From Pseudosulfitobacter pseudonitzschiae (GTDB lineage: Bacteria; Pseudomonadota; Alphaproteobacteria; Rhodobacterales; Rhodobacteraceae): a stretch of 64,000 nucleotides of DNA. Each line of letters begins with the position of its first letter. Position 1 is the first letter of the stretch. A program made the translations under genes and the position numbers. The notes beneath the pieces were generated by a model. The model had not been told where the DNA came from. It saw only the letters and a list, made by a program, of their open reading frames with translations, and did no database searches. This document shows, piece after piece, positions 45,601 through 53,047 of the stretch. Location: assembly GCF_002222635.1 (NCBI RefSeq), contig NZ_CP022415.1:3508446-3572445 (forward strand). The letters run 5' to 3'.

Positions 45601-47478
45601 GCAGGATCGACCGGATTTTCGGGCAGCGCCGGCGGGACAGGTGGCCTGAGCAAATCGGGCAGCGGCACGCTGACATTGTCGGGCACCAACGATTACACCG
45701 GCACGACCTCCATCAACGGCGGCACTCTGCGCGTCGACAACGGTGTGGCGATTGCCGATACCGGCGCGGTCGAGGTTTCATCGGGCACGTTTGAACTGCT
45801 AGCCGACGAGACAATCGGCACGTTGACAGGTGCAGGGTCGGTGGCGTTGAACACCAATACGCTGACCGTGGCAGGCGCGGGATCGACCGAATTTTCGGGC
45901 GGGCTGGGCGGCACTGGCGGCCTGACCAAAGCGGGCAGCGGAAGTTTTCTGTTGTCGGATACCAACAGCTACACAGGGGCGACTTTGGTAAGCCAAGGTA
46001 CGCTGGTTTTGTCTGGCGGCACCGCTTTGGCTGATACCAGCGCCGTGACGGTGGAACTGGACGCCATTCTACAGCTTCTTGAAAGCGAGCGAGTGGGCAG
46101 CCTGACAAACCGTGGTATCGTGAACCTGTCCGCACCAAGCGGCGTGACCGGCACAGTGCTGACCGTATCGGGCAATTACGATGCGGCATCCGATCTGATA
46201 ATGGATGTGGTTCTTGGGGATGACGCCTCGGCCAGTGACCGTCTGGTGATTGAGGGTGATACCTCGGGTACGACGAACGTTTTTGCAATCAATCAGGGCG
46301 GGACAGGGGGCCAGACGACAACAGGCATTCTGCTCGTCGATGTTGGTGGCACTTCGGGTGGCAGCTTTGTGTTGGCCAACGGCGATGTCGTCCTTCCGGG
46401 CGGCGAAACCGGATTGTCCGCGGGCACCTATGTTTACGCGCTTCGTCAGGTGGCGGGCGACTGGGTCCTGCAATCGCAGCTGGAACCGACCACAGTGGTG
46501 GTCGAGTCACTGTCCGCCGCGTTGGCTGGACAGGTGCAGGCGCAAAGCCTTTCCCGACGGATGGCCGGACGCCAGATGCTGAGCCGTGGCACGGGTTCGA
46601 AAAACGGTAACGCCACATTCGCGTGGCGCGACCTAACCCGGAACAGCCCGCTTCCCGGCGCATGGCTCACGGTGCGTGGCGCGCATTTCGACGTGACCCC
46701 CCAAGGTTCCAGCACCGGTCTGTCCTACGAACAGGACACATGGCGGCTGCAAACCGGCCTTGACGTGGTGCTGCACGAGGGCGCGGGTGGTGTCTGGTCT
46801 GGCGGCGCTAGCGTTTTCTACGGTGGTGGCAATCTCGATGCCACCTCGGCGCTTGGTGCAGGTTCTGTCGCGAGCGATGCGCGGGGCGTCGCTCTGACGG
46901 CCACATGGCAGGGAGACACAGGATTTTATGCCGACCTCCAACTGGAATACAGCGCGTTCAATACAGACGTAGCATCGGCCAACGCCGGTTCGCTGGTCAC
47001 AGGGCTGGATGGCGAGGGGCACATGGCCTCGATCGAGTTCGGGCAGTCGCTGGCATTGCAATCCGGTTTTACGCTGATCCCGCAGGCGCAGCTGAGCTGG
47101 GCCGAGGTCAGCATGGACAGCTTTACAACGCCTGCCGGTACAACAATCGACGCCCGTGATTCCGACAGCTTGCAGTTGCGTCTGGGCGTTGCGGCGGAAC
47201 GGTCGTGGACCACAGATGCGGGGGCCACAGCGCAGATCTATGGTATCGCCAACGTCAGCCACGAATTCCGTGGTGACACACAGGTGTTTGTCGACACAAC
47301 TGCACTGAACGGCGCGGCCACCGACTGGGCAGCAGAGATCGGAATTGGCGGATCTTACGATTGGGACACTGGTGGAAGCAAATCCTCGGTCTATGGTGAA
47401 ATCTCGGCATCCCGTTCCGTTTCGGGTGGCGATTTCTCGGGCGTTTCAGGTGGTTTGGGGCTGCGTGTCACATGGTAA
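42685..47478 (+). CDS. Autotransporter (type Va secretion) with repeat-rich passenger
   Basis: The 1597-residue protein has an extended signal peptide (about residues 1-42, ending ATAIAQ), a passenger of beta-helix type made of autotransporter-associated repeats (GTGGLSKSGSGTLTLSGTNDYTG, then T-x-I-x-G-G-T-L), and a C-terminal beta-barrel domain from about residue 1315 (AWLTVRGAHFDV...) ending in VTW, the aromatic C-terminus needed for outer-membrane insertion. It should be exported to the cell surface; no protease triad or adhesin motif was recognised. The ribosome-binding site is weak. The stop overlaps the start of the next gene by 7 bases. Confidence 0.92.
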   Translation: MQTIRQIGIRQRSIRPRFGRAAVLAFVLATGGILSMPATAIAQDSTWDTVADNDQVDGGTGVWDGTTANWTNDAGDTNRTWNTADNAYFDGTGGDVTVSGQQETRYITFQTDGYTITGDALTFSPISGTGVTVATGTATIASDITSTTGFNKAGNGTLVLSGSNSLAGTLNVSRGNLVATNANALSDVTNFTMQSTNSALNVDLGGGTLSVTNLNVNSPGSSSLNNGILSVSGLAQLGYSTINAVLDGAGEFRKLLSYTTTLNGVNTLTGAVNVNQGQLVIGATGSILNTSGTTIAAGGTLNVNGAGGNAISDTGTIDNSGNFILTGSDETVGSIFGSGNINLNGNTLTTGNASDAAISGVISGTGELVKQGSGVLTLSGTNTYSGGTAINNGTVTTDNVSALGTGTVAVNGGSLNLASDLSTGTLTGTGDVTNGGHLLTVGGNNVSGTYAGVMSGDGGLTKNGTGTQTLSGVNTYTGDTTITAGVLHVATGGRAGATSGRISVASGGALELGGSVIVTNPMTISGNGSGSGAIVSAAGNNSVDGQITLANAATIGAAGGAILNVGGGIAGTGQDLTFAGGGSVLVTGAITTGTGGVTNTAGDLYLRGTNTYTGATTVNGGRVILGNGNAIADTAAMVVNSGELIVETNETIGTLAGSGPVSLNANRLTVAGVGSTEFSGAMGGTGGLSKSGSGTLTLTGSNGYTGLTDVAGGTLAVTGGGTLASNLIQLNGGATFLTDGGALNSGTIMLVNGAGTTARLTGDETVYGIATAAGTILDLDGGTVTMIANPTLAGSVTGTGGITASGTSANITLSGANDYTGATTITGGGILRVDNGAAIVDTGAVDVVAGTFELLANETIGTLAGAGSVALNANTLAVAGAGSTGFSGSVGGTGGLNKSGSGTLTLSGTNDYTGTTSINGGTLRVDNGVAIIDTGAVDVVAGTFELLANETIGTLAGAGSVALNANTLTVAGAGSTGFSGSAGGTGGLSKSGSGTLTLSGTNDYTGTTSINGGTLRVDNGVAIADTGAVEVSSGTFELLADETIGTLTGAGSVALNTNTLTVAGAGSTEFSGGLGGTGGLTKAGSGSFLLSDTNSYTGATLVSQGTLVLSGGTALADTSAVTVELDAILQLLESERVGSLTNRGIVNLSAPSGVTGTVLTVSGNYDAASDLIMDVVLGDDASASDRLVIEGDTSGTTNVFAINQGGTGGQTTTGILLVDVGGTSGGSFVLANGDVVLPGGETGLSAGTYVYALRQVAGDWVLQSQLEPTTVVVESLSAALAGQVQAQSLSRRMAGRQMLSRGTGSKNGNATFAWRDLTRNSPLPGAWLTVRGAHFDVTPQGSSTGLSYEQDTWRLQTGLDVVLHEGAGGVWSGGASVFYGGGNLDATSALGAGSVASDARGVALTATWQGDTGFYADLQLEYSAFNTDVASANAGSLVTGLDGEGHMASIEFGQSLALQSGFTLIPQAQLSWAEVSMDSFTTPAGTTIDARDSDSLQLRLGVAAERSWTTDAGATAQIYGIANVSHEFRGDTQVFVDTTALNGAATDWAAEIGIGGSYDWDTGGSKSSVYGEISASRSVSGGDFSGVSGGLGLRVTW
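44512..45966 (+). repeat. Near-identical 92-93-codon repeats in the passenger
   Basis: Units start near 44512, 45136, 45415 and 45691. The last three are in direct tandem with periods of 279 and 276 bases. Units at 45136 and 45415 share a stretch of more than 100 identical bases (from about 45204 and 45480, GATACCGGCGCGGTTGATGT onward). The first unit is more diverged and separated from the rest by about 340 bases. Confidence 0.88.
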
Positions 47479-47999
47479 ACCGCATTTTCACGGTAGCTTT
47501 TCTGGCGGGGTCGATTTGTTCTGCCAGCGCGCCCGTCCACGCCCAGACAGCACAAGGCCCTGATCTGGTACAGGAAACCTATCGCGACTGGGTCGTTCGC
47601 TGTGCAACGCCGGATGCAGCGCAAGACACGCGGATATGCGAGATGACGCAGGACATCAGTCAGGCTGAAACCGGTCAGCGGCTTCTTGGGCTGGCCCTGC
47701 AAGCCACCGAGAGCGGTGCTGAGCTTAGTATTGTCACACCCTTCGGCCTCCGGCTGTCCAACGGTGTAACGCTTGCGGTCGAAGCCGGGCCGGTGGCAAA
47801 GATCGCCTTTCGCACCTGTCTGCCCCAAGGCTGTATCGCAAGCACACAGCTTGACGATGCGGCGCTTGCACAGCTTGGCACAAGCGAAGCGGTCGACGTG
47901 TTGCTGACGACAGACTCGGGCCAGACCGCAACACTGTCAGTCTCGCTTGGCGGTTTTGTCGGGGCATTCTCACGGCTGGAAAACTTGCGCGAACAGTAA
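47472..47999 (+). CDS. Invasion-associated locus B (IalB) family protein
   Basis: The 175-residue protein has a signal peptide (to about residue 24, ...APVHA) and the IalB-family pattern: YRDWVVRCATPDAAQDTRICEMTQDISQAETGQRLLGLAL, VTPFGLRLSNGVTLAVEAG, and FRTCLPQGCIAS. IalB proteins are secreted or periplasmic proteins of unknown mechanism, first known from Bartonella. Its start overlaps the autotransporter gene, suggesting coupled expression. Confidence 0.85.
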   Translation: MVNRIFTVAFLAGSICSASAPVHAQTAQGPDLVQETYRDWVVRCATPDAAQDTRICEMTQDISQAETGQRLLGLALQATESGAELSIVTPFGLRLSNGVTLAVEAGPVAKIAFRTCLPQGCIASTQLDDAALAQLGTSEAVDVLLTTDSGQTATLSVSLGGFVGAFSRLENLREQ

Positions 48000-48075
48000 G
48001 CCGGTTCCGAAGCAAAAGAGGTATTTCCAAGACTTCATCAATGGTGGGCGGAAAACTGGCATTGCCAAAGGTCTG

Positions 48076-48330
48076 CTATAGCATCCTGCCCAGAAATTGA
48101 ATCGCGGGGGAAACCCCGCGTTTCAGATTTGGGAAGAAACCTCTTAGGTAATGCCGCCAATCGTAAATCTTGCATGGTGGGAGTTGGTTGCTGCGTTGGA
48201 TCACCCGCATATGCTCACACAAGATCTCGCCCCATAACGCGACACATTGCTGTTCCAGCCGATCGTTCAGCACCGCGAAATCGGGAAAACTGGGCATGGG
48301 TTGCAGCAGCCGGTGTCTGGCATCCGCAAA
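48076..48330 (-). mobile_element. IS21-family IstA transposase remnant
   Basis: On the minus strand DARHRLLQPMPSFPDFAVL, NDRLEQQCVALWGEI matches the middle of IstA (QPMPSFPD...LNxWLEQRC), and after about 20 residues YDWRHYLRGF resembles a later IstA piece. The element is therefore internally deleted; no istB or terminal repeats were found. Confidence 0.55.
48103..48120. terminator. GC-rich hairpin, possible terminator
   Basis: CGCGGGG and CCCCGCG pair perfectly around GAAA, followed by TTTC. It lies 100 bases after the IalB-family gene, within the IS21 remnant; A/T bases flank both sides, so it could act in either direction. Confidence 0.5.
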
Positions 48331-48427
48331 AGAGATGATCGATATCTACCCCCTTTGCTGATCCACCGTGCGCGAGCCGTTCTTGGCAGCGCAGCCGGAA
48401 AAGCCGGTGCGTCCTGGGTGTTGCACA

Positions 48428-49144
48428 TCACCTGCGTTCGGCCAGCCATTTCTCCAGATCGCGTTGCGCGGCATCAAGAATCTCGATGTTGATCGTGCGC
48501 GTGAACAAAGCGCGGTTCAGTGCACGCACACGCTTGTTCAGCGCGAGCTGTTCGTCCAGTTCAGAAACGACTCCTAGTTTTTCATAGAGCGACAACAGCC
48601 GGTTTTGCACCGTCCTGAGCGACATGCCTCGTCTTTCCGCAATCAGTTTATCCTGTAGACCCAGCGCCAGATCGACCAGAACGGCGAACTCGCTCTCATC
48701 AATGCGCGTGCGCGGCGAGGCTCCGCTTTTCTGAAGGCGGTGGATTTCGCGGTCCAACATGATCTGCCCTTCGATCAGTACAGCGCGAAGCGCCAGTTTA
48801 AGCCGCTCGCGCGAGGCCGTCTTCAAGATGTAACCATAGGCGCTATCTTCGGGTACGATCTGTGCGATGCCCCGCAAATAGGCTTCGTCAGCATAATTCG
48901 ACCAGAACAGGATGCGGGCTTGTGGCCGCTCGGACCAGATTGCGCGCGCCGCTTCGATGCCGTTGCGGCGGTCCATCTGCAGGTCCATCACAATGGCTTC
49001 GATTCCGCCCCGTCTGGCCTCTTCCTCACCCGCCTCTCCGTCGGAAGATTGGATGATCTCCGTAACCTCGGGCAGAGCTTCGACCAGCGCATCTTGAAGA
49101 TAGGCTCCATGAAATTGGTCGTCTTCGACGATAAGCACCTTCAT
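48428..49144 (-). CDS. Two-component response regulator, NarL/LuxR-like
   Basis: The 238-residue protein has a receiver domain with phosphorylation site D54 (IVMDLQMD) and acidic pocket (IVEDDQ), then a helical output region with GMSLRTVQNRLLSLYEKLGV, a LuxR-type HTH. About 45 residues follow the HTH, more than usual. It overlaps the histidine kinase gene by 4 bases and lies opposite the sugar ABC operon, which it probably controls. Confidence 0.87.
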   Translation of the reverse strand: MKVLIVEDDQFHGAYLQDALVEALPEVTEIIQSSDGEAGEEEARRGGIEAIVMDLQMDRRNGIEAARAIWSERPQARILFWSNYADEAYLRGIAQIVPEDSAYGYILKTASRERLKLALRAVLIEGQIMLDREIHRLQKSGASPRTRIDESEFAVLVDLALGLQDKLIAERRGMSLRTVQNRLLSLYEKLGVVSELDEQLALNKRVRALNRALFTRTINIEILDAAQRDLEKWLAERR

Positions 49145-50319
49145 GGCCGGCTAGCCAGCATGACGCGGACGGTGCAGCCGTATTCATTCAGGATATCCAA
49201 TTCGGCCGAAATGAGGCGTGATCGGGTGCGCATATGCGCAAGACCGGAACTTCTATGTACGCCAGCCGGAATACCGCGACCATCGTCGCTTACCGTCATG
49301 ACAAGACCGTACTGGGCCAAAGGCTCGATCGTCACCTTGATGCGGCTTGCGCCAGAATGACGCGCGGCATTGTTGATCGCCTCTTGGGCAATGCGGAAAA
49401 GGGCAGTGCGTGTTGTCTGGTCCAGCCGGTCGGGCGCGCCGCCGGTGTTGTCGGTGACGTCGATTTCCACGGGGTTGACCCCGACTGCACGTTCAAGATG
49501 GACCCGCACCGCATGAGTGAACCCGAACAGTTCAAGCAAGGTCGGCACGGCGGTGTCGATGATTTGCCGCAAGTCGCTGATCATGTCGGTGATCCGCTGG
49601 GACAGGGCATTGCGCGGCAGCGGCGTGTCGCCTGTGACCTCGCGCAGAAGGCGGGTCAGGTCGGCCAATGTCTGGTCGTGCAGGTCCATGCCGATGCGCT
49701 GGCGTTCTTGTTCAAGCGTTTGGGTCAGTTCAAGCGCGCCGCGCCGCAATCCTTCTTCGCGTTCGCGCGCCTGCTGGCCGACTTGGGTGGCCCGTTGCGC
49801 CTGTTCGGCGGTGTGCATGGCATGAAAATAGGGCGACAGAACGTCCGCGATATGTTGGGCGCGCTGCACGGTTTCGGATGTGTAAAGCGCGGGCGTGGCA
49901 TGCGAGATGTTCAACGTGCCGATGGGTTGGCCCATAACTTTCATTAGCACATGCACGCGCGACCGCAGCGAATGATTAAAGATCGGCTCGGAACAGGCAC
50001 CTGCAAAGGTCTGGCGGGGATCTTGCATGGCGTCGCTGCACAGCATGAAATCACATTTGCCGGTAATCAGGTCGCGGATGGGCGATCTGTCGACGCGCGT
50101 GCGGGCCCGCGACCAGCGTGTCTGGATGCCGACTTCGTAACTGGCCATCCAACCGGGACGGTCATACAGACACAGATCGGCGTGCGAAAATGGAATGACC
50201 TCGGCGATTTCATCCGCCACCGCCTCGAGCGCCGAGGCGATGTCAGTGCGTTCTGCCAGATGCGTCGAGATGCGCAGGAATACGTCACCCTTGGCAGGGG
50301 CTTGCAGCGCGTTGTTCAT
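49141..50319 (-). CDS. GAF-domain sensor histidine kinase (HisKA_3 type)
   Basis: The 392-residue protein has no membrane segment. A GAF domain spans about residues 20-165, a coiled region follows, and the dimerisation domain carries H214 in QERQRIGMDLHDQ. The ATPase domain shows EAINNAARHSGAS (N box) and VSDDGRGIPAG. It is a cytosolic sensor of the NarL-partner class. GGGAGGAAACA lies before the ATG at 50319. The GAF domain's ligand is unknown; a sugar or redox signal is possible. Confidence 0.9.
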   Translation of the reverse strand: MNNALQAPAKGDVFLRISTHLAERTDIASALEAVADEIAEVIPFSHADLCLYDRPGWMASYEVGIQTRWSRARTRVDRSPIRDLITGKCDFMLCSDAMQDPRQTFAGACSEPIFNHSLRSRVHVLMKVMGQPIGTLNISHATPALYTSETVQRAQHIADVLSPYFHAMHTAEQAQRATQVGQQAREREEGLRRGALELTQTLEQERQRIGMDLHDQTLADLTRLLREVTGDTPLPRNALSQRITDMISDLRQIIDTAVPTLLELFGFTHAVRVHLERAVGVNPVEIDVTDNTGGAPDRLDQTTRTALFRIAQEAINNAARHSGASRIKVTIEPLAQYGLVMTVSDDGRGIPAGVHRSSGLAHMRTRSRLISAELDILNEYGCTVRVMLASRP

Positions 50320-50348
50320 TGTTTCCTCCCGTCGCGCGGTGCGCGTCC

Positions 50349-50429
50349 CCGCAACTTTGGCCTCCAAATGCCCGAAAGGGAACACCCCTAGCCGCAAAGT
50401 CGTTGCGGGAAGCCGCAACATCTCTGCGG
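50349..50429. promoter_or_regulatory. Array of CCGCAA half-sites at helical spacing
   Basis: CCGCAA occurs at 50349-50354, 50392-50397 and 50413-50418, and its complement TTGCGG at 50403-50408 with a close variant CTGCGG at 50424-50429. The last four start 11, 10 and 11 bases apart and alternate in orientation; GTTGCGG-GAAG-CCGCAAC at 50402-50419 is a perfect palindrome. The array sits between the divergent kinase and sugar-binding-protein genes and is the obvious candidate binding site for the response regulator. Confidence 0.6.
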
Positions 50430-50536
50430 GGGGATGCCTTTACAGATACGGGACGTTCACCACATCATCCGGTCATCTGCGTCCTTGCCGGACCGGATAT
50501 CAGCGCAGGATCAATGCGCGATAGGGAGGAACATTT

Positions 50537-51562
50537 ATGACGATTTCAAAAATGCTGCTGGGGGCGGCAAGCCTTGTCTTGGCTACGGGGGCCGCGCAAG
50601 CAGAATCCCACATGTCCGAGACATCCGACAAGCGGATCGCGCTTTCGAACAATTATGCGGGTAATTCGTGGCGACAGGCGATGCTGCAAACTTTCAAGGA
50701 AACCGGAGAGCAAGCGGTGACCGATGGGGTGGTTGCAGCAGCCGACGCCTATACTACGTCCGAAAATCAGGCGACCGAGCAAGCGGCGCAGATCCAGAAC
50801 ATGATTTTGCAGGGCTATGACGCGATCGTGCTGAACGCCGCGTCGCCCACGGCACTGAACGGCGCTGTGAAGGAGGCATGTGACGCAGGTCTGACAGTGG
50901 TAAGCTTTGACGGTATTGTGACCGAACCCTGCGCATGGCGCATTGCAGTGGACTTTGCCGCGATGGGCAAAGAGCAGGTCGACTATCTGGCCACACGCAT
51001 GCCCGACGGTGGCAATCTGCTGGAAATTCGCGGTTTAGCCGGCGTTTTTGTGGACGACGAGATTTCCAAGGGAATCCACGAAGGCGTAGCAGAGCACGAA
51101 CAGTTCGAAGTCGTCGGGTCGGTTCATGGCGATTGGGCGCAGGATGTGGCGCAAAAGGCTGTGGCGGGCATTTTGCCATCGCTGCCGCAGGTTGTCGGTG
51201 TGGTGACCCAAGGCGGTGACGGCTATGGAGCGGCACAAGCCTTTGCAGCGGCGGGCCGTGACACGCCGCTGATTGTTCTGGGCAACCGTCAGGACGAATT
51301 GCAGTGGTGGGCCGATCAACGTGATGCGACCGGCTATGAAACGCTGTCGCTGTCCATCGCACCAGGTGTTGCGTCGCTGGCGTTCTGGGTTGCACAGCAG
51401 GTTCTTGCAGGCGAAGACGTGCCTAAGGATCTGACCGTGCCGTTCCTGAAGATCACGCAGGACACACTGGACGACGCGCTGGCCAATACGTCCGAAGGCT
51501 CTGTTGCCAACGTGACCTATGAATTGGGAGACGCCAAGCAGGTCATCGCGGACGCCAAGTGA
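50537..51562 (+). CDS. Sugar ABC transporter substrate-binding protein (CUT2, RbsB-like)
   Basis: The 341-residue protein has a signal peptide (MTISKMLLGAASLVLATGAAQA) and the periplasmic-binding-protein-4 / LacI-like fold: RIALSNNYAGNSWRQAMLQTFKETGEQ, AAQIQNMILQGYDAIVLNAASPTALNGAVKEACDAGLTVVSFD. AGGGAGGA lies before the ATG. It binds a monosaccharide or polyol; the sugar is not identifiable. Confidence 0.9.
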   Translation: MTISKMLLGAASLVLATGAAQAESHMSETSDKRIALSNNYAGNSWRQAMLQTFKETGEQAVTDGVVAAADAYTTSENQATEQAAQIQNMILQGYDAIVLNAASPTALNGAVKEACDAGLTVVSFDGIVTEPCAWRIAVDFAAMGKEQVDYLATRMPDGGNLLEIRGLAGVFVDDEISKGIHEGVAEHEQFEVVGSVHGDWAQDVAQKAVAGILPSLPQVVGVVTQGGDGYGAAQAFAAAGRDTPLIVLGNRQDELQWWADQRDATGYETLSLSIAPGVASLAFWVAQQVLAGEDVPKDLTVPFLKITQDTLDDALANTSEGSVANVTYELGDAKQVIADAK

Positions 51563-51571
51563 TATTTCCTT

Positions 51572-51593
51572 GGGTCGCCCTTCGGGGCGGCCC
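51572..51593 (+). other. TTCG-loop hairpin after the binding-protein gene
   Basis: GGGTCGCCC and GGGCGGCCC pair (one G-T wobble) around a TTCG tetraloop, 9 bases after the stop, with no U-tract. It resembles mRNA-stabilising hairpins found between binding-protein and downstream transporter genes. Confidence 0.55.
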
Positions 51594-51622
51594 GCCCTCA
51601 TCATTCGAAGAATGGAGCGCTC

Positions 51623-53047
51623 ATGCCTGATCATGAGAGCGCCCCGATCGTGACGCTCGTCGACGCGGCCAAGCATTTTGGCCCGGTACGCGCGCTAGAC
51701 GGGGTTAGTATGTCGGTCGCCCCGGGCGATTGTATCGGGCTTGTCGGCCACAACGGCGCGGGCAAGTCAACGCTGGTGAACTTGATAAACGGGGGGCTTA
51801 CGTCATCTTCGGGAAGCGTCGCGTTTTCCGCAGGCGCCTCGGCGCTTGCAGCCGGAGTGCGCTCGGTCTTTCAGGAACTGTCCTTATGTCCCAACCTGAC
51901 CGTGGCCGAGAACCTGAAGATTTCCCACAGCGCATTAAAAGGTGCGGGCTGGCGACGACCGGCGCGGGCCGAGATACGCGCTACCCTTGACCGGATTTTC
52001 CCTGATCACGGCATCAGCGCCAATGCGCAGGTCGATACGCTGTCAATCGCAGAACGCCAGATGGTCGAGATTGCCATCGGTTTCGCACCACGCGGAACGC
52101 AAGCGCGGCTGGTCATTCTGGATGAACCGACGTCATCGCTGGACGAGGGCATTGCCGGTCAACTGCTGACACATATCCAACGGTTCTGTGCATCGGGCGG
52201 TGCGGTGATCTTTATTTCGCACATGCTGGGTGAGGTTTTCAAAGTGGCGAACCGTATCATCGTGTTGAAAGACGGCAGGATTGTTGACGAACGTGCATCC
52301 GGCGCGTTCACCCGTCAAGGTCTGGTTGATGCGATGGGGCACGTCGCGCCCGAAGCTGCGCAAGAAACCGGACCAAAGGGCGCATATGGCCCAGAGGTTT
52401 TGCGCACGCCACAAGGGCTGACCGCGCGCCAAGGCGAGATTGTCGGGCTGTCAGGACTGGCCGGACACGGACAGGCCGAGGCGCTGGCGCACCTGTATCT
52501 GTCGCGGTCGTCCGCTTGGAAGTCCGGAAAATCACCCGAGGTCGTCTTTGTCGCGGGCGACAGGCCGCGCGACGGGATTCTGCCGCTTTGGTCGATCCTG
52601 CGCAATATTTCGATTTCGGTCCTGCACCAAACGGCAAAGCGCGGTTTTGTGAACCGGCAGGCTGAAACCGCGATTGCGGCAGAGTGGAAAAGCCGCATCG
52701 GCATCCGCACCGATGATGTGGCAAACCCGATCTTGTCGTTGTCGGGGGGCAACCAGCAGAAGGTGCTGTTTGCCCGCGCGCTGGCATCACACGCGCCATT
52801 GGTGATTATGGATGACCCCATGCGCGGCGTCGATGTGGGCACCAAGCAGGATGTCTATGCCATGGTCCGCGCCGAGGCCGCGAAAGGCCGCACTTTTCTG
52901 TGGTATTCGACCGAAACCGAAGAGGTGTGCCAATGCGACCGCGTGTTTGTTTTTCGCAATCACGAGATCAGCGCCGAACTTACCGGCGCCGACATCACCG
53001 AGGAGAAAATCCTTGGTGCGTCTTTTGAAATGCAGGAGGCATCATGA
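51623..53047 (+). CDS. Sugar ABC transporter ATPase (RbsA-like, two cassettes)
   Basis: The 474-residue protein has two ATPase halves. The first has Walker A GHNGAGKST, a signature of the type SIAERQMVEIAIGFA and Walker B LVILDEPTSSLDEG. The second lacks a normal Walker A (LSGLAGHGQAEALAHLY) but has LSGGNQQKVLFARAL and VIMDDPMRGVDVGTK. This degenerate second site is usual for RbsA/XylG-type proteins. It is slightly shorter than the usual 500 residues. Confidence 0.9.
   Translation: MPDHESAPIVTLVDAAKHFGPVRALDGVSMSVAPGDCIGLVGHNGAGKSTLVNLINGGLTSSSGSVAFSAGASALAAGVRSVFQELSLCPNLTVAENLKISHSALKGAGWRRPARAEIRATLDRIFPDHGISANAQVDTLSIAERQMVEIAIGFAPRGTQARLVILDEPTSSLDEGIAGQLLTHIQRFCASGGAVIFISHMLGEVFKVANRIIVLKDGRIVDERASGAFTRQGLVDAMGHVAPEAAQETGPKGAYGPEVLRTPQGLTARQGEIVGLSGLAGHGQAEALAHLYLSRSSAWKSGKSPEVVFVAGDRPRDGILPLWSILRNISISVLHQTAKRGFVNRQAETAIAAEWKSRIGIRTDDVANPILSLSGGNQQKVLFARALASHAPLVIMDDPMRGVDVGTKQDVYAMVRAEAAKGRTFLWYSTETEEVCQCDRVFVFRNHEISAELTGADITEEKILGASFEMQEAS

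Larger units (their letters stand above)
48000..48427. other. Intergenic region with hairpin and IS21 remnant
   Basis: Between the IalB-family gene and the converging response-regulator gene there is no intact gene. The stretch holds the hairpin at 48103-48120 and the IS21 remnant at 48076-48330; 48331-48427 shows nothing recognisable. Confidence 0.5.

Noticed and set aside
44512..45966. Regular repeats that could suggest a CRISPR array
   Set aside because: Period is 276-279 bases, in frame with a protein, with no short repeat-spacer pattern.
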